Assembly (NCBI GenBank): GCA_012845835.1
Contig: JABAKD010000008.1
Coordinates: 10,447,709-10,511,708 of the forward strand
Length of the DNA: 64,000 nucleotides
DNA from: Undaria pinnatifida
Lineage: Eukaryota > Sar > Phaeophyceae > Laminariales > Alariaceae
Direction: 5' to 3'
Below the pieces are notes generated by a model. The model searched no databases. It was not told the DNA's origin and worked only from the letters and a program-made list of their open reading frames with translations. Positions 1 to 11,107 of this stretch are shown one piece after another (position 1 is the first letter of the stretch; each line of letters starts with the position of its first letter). The position numbers and the translations under genes were made by a program.

Positions 1-317
1 ACCGCGGTCAGCGAGGGCTCCGCAGAAGCGTAGGCTACCACGACGTCAGTCGTCCAATCGACTCGTTCCCGGAGCTCGGTACAAGGAACTGACTCGGTCG
101 AGCGCGCGGGCCCGACCGCGTCCGTTTCTAACTCGCCTGGCTCTCCGGCGCCCGAGATGATGACGCAGTCTTCAGATCGCATCTCCACTCGGATGCGCCG
201 GCGTTCAGCAACAGCAGCTGGAAAGGCACCCCCTGCTGTCGAATATGGCTTCGGGCCCGGCGGGGCCCCTCGACCATATTTTAGGCGAGCTACAACTCTA
301 CCGCGAGTCCCACGGCC

Positions 318-2750
318 GTGGCCGACTCCGCCCGCCGCCGCGACCCCTGCTCTTGCCGACTCGCCGGTCCGCACGGTGCCGCTCCGTCCGATCGCGACCA
401 CGCAAAGCCTATGGGAACTCCTCTCTTACGGCTCACGCCTTCTCCTGGTGACACGCCGACTGCACATACAAGGTCGGATACCCTCGGCGACGCTGATGAT
501 TTGCGGTTCGCTGATTCCGTCGCGCGTTATTCGCATGCCGATTGGAAGCGAGCGCAGCACGCTGAGTGGACGTGCCACGCCGCGATGCGTTACATATCTA
601 TCGGCCGACCGTCGGCCCTGCCACCCGAATTTTCAGCGTGCCACCCCTCGCACAAGCGTCTCTCCCTCTCAGACATCCAGGAGCTGGCGCGTAAGGGTCC
701 ACTACATACAACCGACGACGACATCGTCCTACTCGTCCGTAACCCGACACCGCCGCCAACAAGCTCTGGAAAAACCAACTCTGTGGGGCGAGCTGCTTGC
801 TTGCTAAACGACGAGCCAGTTCGCATCTACGTCCTCCTGCTCATGCGCCCTTGGATCATGCAAGCTTGTCATTCGACGGCTTCTTGCCACCTTGGCACCA
901 CGCGCACGTTGCGCATGCTGGAGCGGTTTATTGGTGGATTGGCATGAATGTGTGCACCCGGTGGTGGCTTCGCCACTTCTTGAAATGCCAAGCGCGGAAA
1001 ACATCACGGCTGACTGTCCGCTGGCCAATCATGTCCATGTCGTCCAGGTGTCACCGTCAGTGTTGACTACTTCGGCCCCCTTCTGGTCACGCCACGAGGC
1101 AACACCTACATCTTGCTGTTCACCGATCGCTTCAGTCGTCGGGCCGACATGTTCCCCGTCACTAGCGTTGAGTTCACCGGGGAGGGTATAGCCAATATCC
1201 TGGCGAACCAATACATTCCCTTGTGGGGGTGCCCGCACACCATACTCTCGGACAACGGCCTGCAGTTCTGCTCCAAGCTTTCACAAGCTGTATATCAGTT
1301 GTTGGGCGTGTGCAAGCTTGCTACAAGCTCCTATCACCCAGTTGTAACGGGGGCGTTGAGCAGGTGAACCACACGACGGCCCAAATGCTGGATATGGTCG
1401 TCAACGAGCGACAAGACGATTGGGACTTGCATCTGCCCCACGTCGAATTCGCTTACAACAATGCCGTCAGCGCGGTGACGGGCCTGGCGCCGAATGCAGT
1501 CCACATGGGCAGACTCCCACGCCTCCCCCTGACGGTTTTCGACCGCACAGGCGTCGTGGGGCACCAGAGTCTGGCCCGCGACCACCTGGCCTATTGTGAC
1601 TTGGCCACCGACCGACAAAAGCGCGTGAACGACATTGTTCGCGCACACCATGCTCAAACTGTTTCTCGTGTTAACACCAGAAACTTCACCCACACGGACG
1701 CGCTGCGCCCGGCACCTAACTTCGCTACGGGTGGTTGGGCATGGGTGTACAACTCTGTCTCCACCATCCGCCAGGGTGTGAAGGCGAACACGGACGCCAA
1801 GGTGCTCAAGGCCAAACTCGCGCTTAACTGAACGGGCCCTTACAAGATCCTGGCAGCCGGCTCCCGCTCCGCCGCCGAAACCCCGGACGGCTCGCCACTC
1901 GGGAACAACCTCCTCTATTTGGACCTACCTTCCGACCTGCCTGGTTCAGACGCTCGTCGGCTTGTGGCGATAGAACGCTGCAAGCCCTGCGCCAACCCCC
2001 ACGACAGCGGGGACATGCCCGAATACCTACCGGCGGAGCTAACGCAGTATGTGCTCCGTAATTTTTCGAAGAAGTCCCCTCCGTACGTCGTCACTCAAGA
2101 CTGTGTTTCGACCCCCCTCCAACGGCTGGAAGTGGAGCAGATCACCGGCCATCAGTCGGTCCGGGGGCGAGGTGGCGTCATCGCGGTGCTGTACAAGACG
2201 CATTGGGCGGGACCCTCTGAACCTTCCTGGGAGCGGGAAATGGACTTCCACCTCTCCCGCCCCCACATTTTGCGTTATTGGGCCGGCACGTCGGACCAGC
2301 GCCGCCAAACCAACCGCCTCTAGCGCCGAATGCGAATCGGGGCGGCACAGCGCGAGCTCTCCCGCAACAACGGGGAGCGTTTCCTAGCGATGGGCTACGC
2401 TTGTGGTCCCCACGCCGATTGGCTCCGCCGCTACTACGACACGGTGCTTCCTAAGGGAGTCCACGTTTGGTACAAGGGAGACGATGGATTATGATGGCTT
2501 GGAAAACCAGCGCGAGCACAACCGAGGACAAGGTATACCTGGTCCGCTTTCTGGACGAACCGGGGCCGATTAAACTTCCTCTTCCCCCGGCTCGCTACAC
2601 GACTTTGACCGGAGCCGTACGAGGCTCTTGGTACCTGCAAGTTCACATCGCCAGCGCGTTTCCTCGGGGGATCCAACGTAACGTAGATGAATCTCGAGGC
2701 GCGACCGTGGCCAGTTGGCTTCCAAGCCACTGCCGCCCTTCGATAGTTCC
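318..2750 (+). pseudogene. Ty3/Gypsy pol remnant: integrase, chromodomain, Tudor-like module (copy 1)
   Basis: Seen: an HHCC zinc finger lies around 868-1000, ending in a CLKCQARK-like motif. The integrase core follows, with catalytic Asp in VDYFGP (codon 1065), Asp in LSDNG (codon 1251) and Glu in GVEQVN (codon 1358). A chromodomain lies at about 2125-2290 (EVEQITGHQS to LRYWAG). A W-Y-K-G-D-D...WLGK...YLVRF stretch at 2465-2560 looks like a Tudor or Agenet fold. Known: chromodomain integrases target chromatin in chromoviruses. Breaks: 1-nt loss before Y-W-W-I-G (near 929), 11-nt net loss near 1040, 107 nt instead of 108 between the D and E codons, TGA at 1829-1831 and TGA at 2492-2494. No reverse transcriptase lies in the part visible here. 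Confidence 0.85.
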
Positions 2751-3262
2751 ACATTTTTTTTTCCGGGTTACGGGGTTTGGAGCTTTTGACTTTGAGTTGC
2801 TCGTGGTGTTTCGAGCGCTTTTTTTCTACTGGATGTGGGCAGTTCTAACCATTTTTTTCATAGTCGTGCCGGCACCCCCCCCCCCGTCCTGTGCCGGGCC
2901 AGGGTCCGGGTGTTCACGCCGCTATCTGAGGCGCAGGACCGCCGGTTTTTCGTGTTTGTCCAATTTCGCCCTGCCGACGCCCTCCTAAGCCCAGAGCCGG
3001 GGGGCGACCAGGGTACCCTGTTGGCGCATAACGTGGTACAGGGCTATACATGTGACTGTGTGTTATCTTTTGTTGTTTTTTTGTGTTGTATTTGTTCTAC
3101 TTGTTTCGGCTAAACACTCCTTCCCCTCGCAGGGCTGTAGGTGGTGTCACCTTTCATTCCGGGTATTTGTCGTTTCCTCATCTAACCCCGCCATGCCAAC
3201 GGTCCGCGGGAGGTTTTTGGCATGACTTCTCCCTTGTATTAGCGTCTGTGTTCCCTCTTCTC

Positions 3263-3556
3263 TCAACAAAGGTTTGCCTTGCCATAGTGCCTTTTCTGTG
3301 GTTTGTTTGCCGTAGAGCCTTTTTCTGTTCCCCCCGCCGCCATACGGGCGGTACGCGACAGGTTTTTGATGGGTGGTTTGCCTTGTTGTAGGGTCTGCGT
3401 TTCCTTCAACTGCTTTTCTTCGCGTGTTCCTGATTCCATAGGCAGGCCGTTAGAGGCGTGGGCGTGGGTTTTGAGGAGCCGCATCTTCGGCTCATGGTCT
3501 AGTTCGTAGAACCGGAGTTTCCCCGAATCTCCTATATTTCTGCATATGCGGCTCAT
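3263..3556 (-). CDS. Antisense ORF beside the 3' LTR (copy 1), shortened
   Basis: A 97-residue ORF antisense to the retrotransposon, starting 14 bp inside the 3' LTR boundary. It begins MSRICRNIGDSGK and matches the 136-residue ORF at 23785-24195 and truncated forms at 42180-42291 and 52734-52883. I recognise no domain. It may encode nothing and simply mark conserved 3' DNA. Its repeated presence beside four LTRs is the only support. Confidence 0.3.
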   Translation of the reverse strand: MSRICRNIGDSGKLRFYELDHEPKMRLLKTHAHASNGLPMESGTREEKQLKETQTLQQGKPPIKNLSRTARMAAGGTEKGSTANKPQKRHYGKANLC

Positions 3557-3569
3557 CAGGGTGGGCTAG

Positions 3570-3842
3570 TGTTAAGGTACGGCCTTGAAAGGCCTGCAAT
3601 TATCTGATTTGGTAAGCAATTGTCCGTTTTCCGTATGAAAAGGTTGACGTTATGTGTTAGGGGTAGTCGGGAAATGAAACCGAGGCATGCGCCTCGGCTC
3701 TCAGTTGCTGTCCGGCGCTCTGTGGAAAAAATAAAGCTGCTTCTCTACTACGTACGGCTAAGAAAGTGAGTACTAACCGAGGACCTGCTCAATAGGCAGA
3801 CCTGCAGGGGACACTCTGTGTATCCGCCCCAATAACTTAAGA
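3570..3842 (+). repeat. 3' LTR of Ty3/Gypsy copy 1
   Basis: The 273-bp LTR starts TGTTAAGGTACGG, directly after the purine-rich GGGTGGGCTAG, and ends near CCCAATAACTTAAGA. An AATAAA-like signal (aaaaaataaagctgc) sits at about 3728. The same sequence occurs in reverse at 23500-23771 and, split by an insertion, at 32258-32908. Confidence 0.85.
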
Positions 3843-3997
3843 AAACCCGTATGGCCTCCGAAGGCATATAATATATATAAAAAAACATACACGTTGCAAA
3901 ACAAGAATGGCACGCACTCGGACGACTTTGGGTTATAATAACGCCTTTGCAACGGCAAACCCGTTTTTGGGCGACAAACTAATTGGGACTGATTCTA

Positions 3998-4233
3998 CGA
4001 TAGCCCCCCCAACAAAACCGACGTTTTTCTGTGACGAACGTTTCATCATCATGGCTGCTCGACACGAGGAAGAATGCTATGAAACCAATGTCTTCAGATA
4101 TTTTCTTGTTTGCCGAGGACTATCGAACGATGACGTCGGGGTGTGCCAAGGGGCAACGTATTTCAGGATGTAAGGCCGGGAGCTGGTTTCAAAAACCGGC
4201 GGTTTCGGCAAAGAAAATCTTGGGGGGCTACCG
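3998..4233. mobile_element. Small TIR element, family TIR-3, copy a
   Basis: A ~236-bp repeat with ends CGATAGCCCCCCC and GGGGGGCTACCG, an imperfect terminal inverted repeat. It is homologous in the same orientation to 60761-61018; both contain tgacgtcggggtgtgccaag. No coding capacity, so MITE-like. No clear target-site duplication. Confidence 0.6.
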
Positions 4234-4257
4234 TGGAACGACTCTTGGGATTAGTAC

Positions 4258-4810
4258 AGATAGAGGTTTGGGGGCTCTAAAGGGGTTCACAAGGAGCCCC
4301 CGTGTGCGTTCGGAATTTGTTTTTTCCGAAAAAAATAAATAAAGAAGAACCGTGTTTCTGAAAAATACCTCTACAAGTATCATCGCGTGTTAATATCACG
4401 CTTCACACCAGCATCGACGCATTTACACATACGCGTATACATGACCTTAAAAAAGGTGCACTTTTTTTTGCGAAGGCTCCTCTCACTTTTGAGTGAGCGT
4501 TACACCACTTGCTAGAAGAGTGCAACCCGATGAACAAAACCCGCCCATACAATCAATGGCTTAAGAAAGGTATATTAGAAAAAAAAATCTACAATTTTGT
4601 TTTCGCAAAAACAGCCAGAAGACTGACTGACATCCCGACGACTTGGGGCTAACCCCCTTCAAGAGCCCCAAAACCCCTCCCCGTACTAACTTCAAGTAAT
4701 TCTTTTTTCCCATAAAGGGTTTCCAGTGGTGGAGGCGTTAAGGACCCCCGCCAGTCGGTTCGAAATATTTTCGCCAAAAAATGGTGTACCCTTCCTATCG
4801 TAGCACGCGT
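4258..4810. repeat. Fragments of two dispersed repeats
   Basis: Segments around 4258-4305 (minus sense) and 4651-4720 (plus sense) share the TAGAGCCCC...ACCCCTCCC..TACTAA..TCAAGTAATT pattern found at 33190-33245 and 33530-33600. The end at 4797-4810 (CGTAGCACGCGT) is the right terminus of family TIR-2, whose left end I could not find here. Nothing coding is recognisable. Confidence 0.5.
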
Positions 4811-5164
4811 CCATCGATCACGCGAAGCAACTCTATGATACCCGGGCTGCTGTACAGAAGCAGCATTTGGGGAACGGGTCCGGAGTGCCACGTAAAGGGA
4901 GGAAGGAGATGTGCGGGGCACGCGCGCGCGGTATGGGTGATACATTTGCGCTGTTTTTCGAACCCCATCCGCCAGTTATAGTACGTACCTGGTGCAACCG
5001 AGACGAAACTAAATACCACCTGGTGGTACTCTGCACTTTGTTTTCGTCCGCGTGTTATGGGGTGGTGGTGGTGATGAAAGTACCGCTCTTCTTCCTGGTA
5101 AATGATAGCCTACTACAACTAACCCCAACCCTGAGTCAAACGGTCTTCTTAATCGCGCTCACTA

Positions 5165-5167
<3 letters not shown>

Positions 5168-5197
<30 letters not shown>
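5168..5197. repeat. (TC)n microsatellite
   Basis: An uninterrupted TC dinucleotide run of about 15 units. DNA from 4811 to 5820 is otherwise unrecognised and appears non-coding. Confidence 0.95.
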
Positions 5198-5198
<1 letters not shown>

Positions 5199-5821
5199 AA
5201 AGTTGAGAATTCGATCATTCTACAGTTTGATAACTTTGATGATATACCATGTGCACCTGACAGTTACCAGGTGTAATAATTGACAATCAATTTGCGAAGA
5301 TAATTTGCACGCAAAAAAGTGGTGGCCGTGATATTAGCGGCAAAACAAGCCAAAAATCCCCGATGTCGTAACGCGTTGTGTGTCGTATGCCATGCCGTGC
5401 CACCAGCAAGTCGTCATCGCCGTCGGCGTTGTTGCGCACTGTTATTATAAGATTGGGTGCTGTTGCAGACACAGGCCACCCTCTTTTTCAGGTCTCTCTG
5501 CTAGGCAGGTTCCACGCTGGTCACTCACTTGTACTAGATATTAGATAACCTCTTGGCTTGTATTAGTCCCACACACGCCACGGATGGACGAACTAAACGA
5601 GCCCCTGCAAATCCGCGAAGCAAAATCATCATCCCCTTTTTCCTATACGCACATACATTCAAAGGCATGTGAAACCCCTTTATATGATTTCCACATCTTG
5701 ATCTTACGCCTTGTTAGGCTTCCAGGGCAATGCCATAACACTGTCCTGTATTGTAGTAGGTGGTACGTGCAGCAATGAGTTATCGCACTCGGCTCAGGGC
5801 ACAGTCACGCCCCCCCCCTCC

Positions 5822-6005
5822 GGATAGGATACTAAGTAAACAGTTTTTAGGTAGTACATGGAAAAAGCGTAATGAGCGCCCAAATGTTGCAGGTCTGTCC
5901 CTCGATCAGGAGTAGGAACGGTGCTCCGTCTCGAAAGGGATGCGTGGTCAATGGTCAAATGACTAAGTAAGGCAAGCAACAAATGAGTATCCCCTCCCCC
6001 CCGTC
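5822..6005 (+). mobile_element. LINE 3' end, 5'-truncated copy
   Basis: About 190 bp matching the 3' end of the LINE at 62090-63315. It carries the last codons of the ORF (AAACAGTTT... ending ...AAGCGTAA) and the 3' UTR beginning TGAGCGCCCAAATGTTG and ending GCAAGCAACAAATGAGTA, followed by a C-rich stretch. Severe 5' truncation is typical of target-primed reverse transcription. A TRIM begins 8 bp downstream. Confidence 0.65.
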
Positions 6006-6012
6006 ACCCTCC

Positions 6013-6285
6013 TGTCATAAGGCTTAGTTTGGGTAAGCTATTGGTTAACCTTTTGCAAGTGGTCAAACGGACTAATACCCCACTAATACCTTTACAAATG
6101 GCGTCGTCGACAGACCATGTTTTTTTTGGGCCGTGGGTTCTAATCCCACATCTAACGATGAATACACTTTTTCAGACTTTCCCCATGCCGAACTTGAAAA
6201 CACTCTCCCCGGTATACCCAGGAAATGAAACGGCTTGGATAATTGACAGGTCCGCCCGTATATCCGGCCGACCGTGCCGGCGGGC
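6013..6285 (+). mobile_element. TRIM element copy A (5' LTR plus most of internal region)
   Basis: The ~84-bp LTR (TGTCATAAGG to CCTTTACA) is followed by the conserved TGGCGTCGTCGACAGACC primer-binding-like site and the internal region up to CCGGCCGACC. There the match ends, before the polypurine tract and 3' LTR. The internal T-arm-like sequence is degraded (GGTTCTAATCCC). Confidence 0.8.
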
Positions 6286-6368
6286 ATGCGTCCAGGGAAT
6301 TGATAGGTATACAAACGTACATACACATGTGTATAGTCTATAGTCTACCTACCATGATCCATGCGTGC

Positions 6369-6437
6369 ATGCATACGCGCATACACGCGCATACACGCGC
6401 ATGCACGCGCATACACGCGCATACATGCACATACAGT
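6369..6437. repeat. 10-bp minisatellite (ACACGCGCAT)
   Basis: About six copies of a GCATACACGC unit with single-base variants. The 6440-7060 segment beyond it has a G run (6655-6666) and no recognisable gene. Confidence 0.85.
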
Positions 6438-7062
6438 AGGTGTGGCCCCCTTTAAGGATCCATAGTGCGTCGGGGCGGTAGGATACATTTCCGACGTCCC
6501 TTAATAAACTTGGCCTCTCAGAAGGTTTTTAGCAGTCTATGAGGCGTTTTTCAAGCGTGATATTTTCTGTGTATTGTCCCTCTATAAGGGACCTGGGGTC
6601 CCGTATTATATGTTGCGCCTACTATATTGTAAGGGACCAGATATCTAAAGTCTGGGGGGGGGGGGGAACAGTGTGGAGAAATGCGAGGTCCCTTATATGT
6701 GCCGCGTTTCCTTATCGTGGGGTCCCATGGAGTCCCTTGAAATGATATACATAATACTTACCTCTACATACTTACTTAATATGCGCAAACAAATTTGCAT
6801 GCTAGATACATTATTACCTATTACTCACGTGCATACATACCTACGGTAGCACCCATTTTTTCCCTCTCGTCGCAGAAGTGTCATCTGTGCATACAGCGGC
6901 AGATTTTGCGCTGCTGGATGGAGTAGTAACAGCGGTGACCGACGGTAGGGACAGCTCGAGCTGTCGTGATCACTAAGAGAAGTAAAACTGAAGCCACAAT
7001 GATAGCGCTGGATTGCGAATCCAATTGAGTTAAAATGACACACATGTATATATATGTGTGTA

Positions 7063-7971
7063 AACATACATACTACATACATACATACATACATACATAC
7101 ATACAAACATACATACATACTACATACATACATACATACATACATACATACATACATACATACATACATACATACATACATACATACATACATACATACA
7201 TACATACATACATACATACATACATACATACATACATACATACATACATACATACATACATACATACATACATACATACATACATACATACATACATACA
7301 TACATACATACATACATACATACATACATACATACATACATACATACATACATACATACATACATACATACATACATACATACATACATACATACATACA
7401 TACATACATACATACATACATACATACATACATACATACATACATACATACATACATACATACATACATACATACATACATACATACATACATACATACA
7501 TACATACATACATACATACATACATACATACATACATACATACATACATACATACATACATACATACATACATACATACATACATACATACATACATACA
7601 TACATACATACATACATACATACATACATACATACATACATACATACATACATACATACATACATACATACATACATACATACATACATACATACATACA
7701 TACATACATACATACATACATACATACATACATACATACATACATACATACATACATACATACATACATACATACATACATACATACATACATACATACA
7801 TACATACATACATACATACATACATACATACATACATACATACATACATACATACATAACATACATACATACATACATACATACATACATACATACATAC
7901 ATACATACATACATACATACATACATACATACATACATACATACATACATACATACATACATACATACATA
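7063..7971. repeat. Long (CATA)n microsatellite
   Basis: About 900 bp of an almost pure tetranucleotide CATA/TACA repeat with a few single-base interruptions (near 7072, 7106, 7119 and 7859). It generates spurious Tyr-Ile-His-Thr and Met-Tyr-Val-Cys ORFs on both strands. The true length may differ from the assembly. Confidence 0.98.
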
Positions 7972-8260
7972 CGGTCGCCCCGGTGGCGTATCAGGTTATC
8001 CTCGAGCCTGGTATAGGTCAGTTTCGTGAGTTCGAGCCCCGCCGAGTGCATACTCGTATAAATTCGTTGGGACTTTTTCTTGTGGACAAATTGACTTGCG
8101 GAAAGCGCGAGAGCGTGAGTTAGCAACATTCGATGAACAATCGACGAGCAGTGGGATTGCTGAACCCTATGCGCGTTAAAAATTGAAGGCAAGAATTGGG
8201 GAGGAGAAGGGATGACACCTGTGTCCACGGCTTGTCCAGAAGCTGGAAAGTGAAAGTGCG

Positions 8261-8291
<31 letters not shown>
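7971..8291 (+). mobile_element. tRNA-headed SINE, family SINE-1, full-length copy
   Basis: The 5' head begins CGCCCCGGTGGCGTATCAGG (A-box-like) and continues to GAGTTCGAGCCCC (B-box-like), as in a tRNA-derived pol III promoter. The body includes a CGCG(T/A)TAAAAATTGAAG core. A ~30-bp poly(A) tail lies at 8262-8291. The body recurs at 9745-10018 and the head alone at 8500-8545. Confidence 0.75.
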
Positions 8292-8368
8292 CACATACAT
8301 ACATACATACATACATACATACATACATACATACATACATACATAGACTACATACATACATACATACG
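8292..8368. repeat. (CATA)n microsatellite after the SINE tail
   Basis: A second CATA run starts directly at the poly(A) end, so the SINE lies between two CATA tracts. This is consistent with insertion into the microsatellite or slippage from the tail. Confidence 0.95.
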
Positions 8369-8499
8369 TGGAAGTGTGTGGTAAGCTTAGAAAGCTATAG
8401 TTTTCCCCATCCCCAGGAGATGTGGAGAAAAAAATAAAAAATAAAAAGGTTAATATACCGTCAGAAGTGTGTGTCATACCGCGACAGAGTTATAATAAA

Positions 8500-8545
8500 A
8501 TCGCCCCGGTGGCGTATCAGGTTATCCTCGAGCCCGGTATATACT
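8500..8545 (+). repeat. SINE-1 head fragment
   Basis: It repeats the first ~45 bp of the SINE-1 head (CGCCCCGGTGGCGTATCAGG) and then diverges. Body and tail are missing. Confidence 0.6.
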
Positions 8546-8754
8546 CAGTGCTGGCCCCAACGAGGTTGTATGGCCTGAGTTTTCCGCCGAGAAAACTGAT
8601 GGGTCGCATGTACGGCTCACGCTTTTCAGCGATGCCCGTTCTAACACGTCGACTCTTCGGAGGAATCGACCTGTCCGGGGGAAGTGCTTGCTTTTTTGCT
8701 GTAGTACGTATAGTCCAGATTAATGTTTAAACGGTTAGCTGACGTTTTGCAATT

Positions 8755-9200
8755 TTTATGAAACAGTTTTTTATTTAATTTTCTTGAATTACGGAGGAAG
8801 TCGTTCCGTGGTTTTTCTCGACATGAATTCCGACTTTCCCCAACACCCTCTCGTCTACACAGGTGAGCTCTTACATTCATTTGTGGCCTGCGGCGTGCTC
8901 CACCCGGAAATGACCACGGAGGCTCTCTGGATTTAGCAAAAACAATCGGCTATTTATTCGGCGACACGCACCTTTGATCATTCGGTATTATTAGCGCAAG
9001 AGCTTACATCTATCTGCAGGAGTGCAGGGGTCTGGCGTTTTAGGATCCACGGTTTAGTTAGTCTGTGTATTCCCTGGTACTGTGTGAGATGGGCGTTCGA
9101 AGAGATTTAGGATTAAGCGTGCACCGCCCGACGACTGGTGGATGCAGAACGCCAGATCTCACTCACTCGTCGGTCTTCATTCGATCAATACAGGTGTGTG
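8755..9200 (+). repeat. Dispersed repeat U, uninterrupted copy
   Basis: A ~440-bp sequence of unknown type, homologous in inverse orientation to 42574-42935 plus 42135-42170. There a Ty3 3' fragment interrupts it. Shared marks include the reverse forms of ATTACGGAGGAAGTCGTTCC and CCAGATCTCACTC. No ORF is conserved. Confidence 0.7.
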
Positions 9201-9544
9201 AGTTTGTCTCTGTATTACGCCAAGAAGAGCAGAGAAGAGAGATCACTTCGGAATACAGTAGCGATCGACGTTCCCCGCATAGTGTTCCATCATGACTCGA
9301 CAGCACTAACCAACGAACCGAGCATCAGGCCTGGGCTGGATCTCCGCTGGCCTGCCACATTCGCAGGGAGCTCACAGGAACTTGCGTACGAACCCGGTAG
9401 ACCCAAGTAGCCCACTCCAAAAGTTAACTCGCACTGTAACACTTATTATTGTTTCATGAATGCCGAATTCCACATATGTCTGATTCTGTCCCCCTCAATG
9501 CAGGCTATTCAGTTTCCGTGCGCAGATGAACAGGGTCGAACGTC

Positions 9545-9730
9545 TTGGTCCTGTTGACCCTGCCGTTAGCAGGGGGCTCACCAACCTGTATCCTTCACGA
9601 TGGTATCGTACACACTCCGTAACACGCGCGCGATCGAAGCATCACACGCAGCTTGCAAAGAAAGATGAGTTTTGATCAGAAAGCCTTTTTGGTCGATCTC
9701 ACAGCTGAATGATGAAGTGCATTTTTTCAT
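9545..9730 (+). repeat. LTA-core repeat, MSFDQK variant
   Basis: It carries the conserved lead GCAGCTTGCAAAG before an ATG at 9665. The 16-codon ORF 9665-9712 reads MSFDQKAFLVDLTAE. The upstream flank (CCTTCACGATGG...CGCGCGATCG) matches the SFDKIF subfamily at 33788, 38505 and 39900. Relative to those it has in-frame extra codons. Confidence 0.65.
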
Positions 9731-9744
9731 TTTTTTCTAATGTA

Positions 9745-10018
9745 GTAGGTCTGTTTCGTGAGTTAGTTCGAGTTCCCCCGAGTGCCTACTCGAGTATAAA
9801 TTCGTCGGGACCCTTTTTTTCGTGCACAAATTGACTTGCGGAACGCGCGAGAGCGTGAGTTAGCAACTACAACATTCGATGAAAAATCGACGATCAATGG
9901 GATTGCTGAACCCTATGCGCGATAAAAATTGAAGACAAGAACCGGGGGGGAAAAGGGACGACACCTGTGACCACGGCTTGTCCAGAAGCTGGAAAGTACA
10001 AGTGTGAAAAAAAAAAAA
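9745..10018 (+). mobile_element. SINE-1 second copy, head truncated
   Basis: The body is homologous to 8015-8291, including GAGTTCGAGTTCCCCCGAGTG, GTGAGTTAGCAAC and CTTGTCCAGAAGCTGGAAAGT. It ends in a shorter poly(A) at about 10005-10018. The A-box end is missing. Confidence 0.75.
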
Positions 10019-10055
10019 TCATGTACAAGTATGATTGCAACAATAACAGCAAGAA

Positions 10056-10330
10056 TACGTAGTTGATGTTGTTGTTGGTGTTGTTGTTCTCACATTAACT
10101 CGAATAATCTAAAGTCCGTGGTCACAGGACAGGCTCCAGTCACTCTGGAGCTGAGGAATACCCCAGGGAGAAATCACACACAAACCAAAGGTGGTACACG
10201 CATATGTCACAGCTGACGCAATTCATGCCTCCACCAGAAACATATAAACGTGAAATCGGGAATTAGCCTACGATGTGCCAGGTCCATACTGGTGCATATG
10301 TCTCACTTCTTCGCGCCTGGAAAAACCGAC
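10056..10330 (+). repeat. Dispersed repeat R (TTG-led)
   Basis: It begins with TTG repeats, then CTCACATTAACTCG, GGTCACAGGACAGGCTCC and GATGTGCCAGGTCC. It is homologous to 18482-18735, to 17498-17590 (truncated) and, reversed, to 36345-36468. A frame open in the 18482 copy is shifted here by one base, so it is probably non-coding. Confidence 0.75.
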
Positions 10331-10429
10331 TATTGTACCGCTTGCCACCCAAGAAAGGCTACCACGTACTTGTATATATTACACGTAGTACTTATAACTA
10401 CGCATACGCACGCCAGACGCAAGTCAATT

Positions 10430-10590
10430 GGAAAAAAAGAAACAAAGAGAAAGAAAAGAAGATAAAGGAAAGAAAATACAAGAAAGCGAAAAACGAAAAA
10501 GGAAAGGAAAGGAAAGGTAAGAAAAACCAAGAAAAGCAAGAAAAGACAAGACAAGAAGAGGAAGCAAGGAAATAAAAAGAGAAAATATGT
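10430..10590. repeat. A/G-rich low-complexity tract
   Basis: A purine-rich run of AAAG/GAAA-type words that yields Lys/Glu-rich spurious ORFs. No motif suggests a gene. Confidence 0.8.
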
Positions 10591-10794
10591 GATACTAGCA
10601 GACCCTACGAACTGACCAAAGACGGCATTGGGCTCATAGAGGGTATCATGTATGTGCATCATCAATGACTGGGGAGAGAACGCAACAAGGCGAAGGAATC
10701 AGGGCGGTCTTACGCTATCTTGTGACGGCCATTGGAAGGCCCACAAATTTCAAGACGATGATGTCCAGACCCAAACTTCAGTCTCTTGGGCGGG

Positions 10795-11103
10795 ACGCCC
10801 CCCCCTCCCCCTCCCTCGTTCCCCCCTTCCCCCTCCCCCCCTCCCCCCTACCCCCTTCCCCCCTTCCCCCTTCCCCTCTACCCCCTCTCCCCTCTCCCCC
10901 CCTCCCCCCTCCCCCTCTCCCCCCCTCCCCCCTCCCCCTCTCCCCCCTCCCCCCCTCCCCCCCTCCCCCCTTCTCTCCCCCCCTCCCCCTTCCCCCCTCC
11001 CCCCCTCGCCCCTTCCCCCCTCGCCCCTTCCCCCCTCCCCCTCTCCCCCCTCCCCCCCTCCCTCCCCCCCCCCTCCCCCCCTCCCCCCCTCCCCCTTCCC
11101 TCC
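10795..11103. repeat. Polypyrimidine C/T tract (CCCCCCTCCCCC-like)
   Basis: About 310 bp of nearly pure C and T with irregular CCCCTCCCC/CCCCTTCCC units. It gives proline-rich or glycine-rich spurious ORFs. G-quadruplex or triplex formation by the purine strand is plausible. Confidence 0.95.
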
Positions 11104-11107
11104 GTCC

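Larger units (their letters stand above)
1..3842 (+). mobile_element. Ty3/Gypsy chromovirus-like retrotransposon, copy 1, 3' part
   Basis: The 3' portion of an LTR retrotransposon that runs off the left edge of the window. Reading rightward it holds the end of pol (integrase, chromodomain, a Tudor-like module), about 800 bp of 3' non-coding DNA with an antisense ORF, and a 3' LTR at 3570-3842. It is nearly collinear with the minus-strand copy at 23500-32908. Relative to that copy it has a TGA where the other reads TGG (1829-1831), a 1-nt deletion near 929 and an 11-nt net deletion near 1040. It is therefore dead. Confidence 0.88.

Noticed and set aside
6825-8477. A 550-codon ORF and several 270-320-codon ORFs
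   Set aside because: They are produced by the CATA tetranucleotide repeat, which has no stop in several frames. Composition is pure Met-Tyr-Val-Cys or Tyr-Ile-His-Thr.
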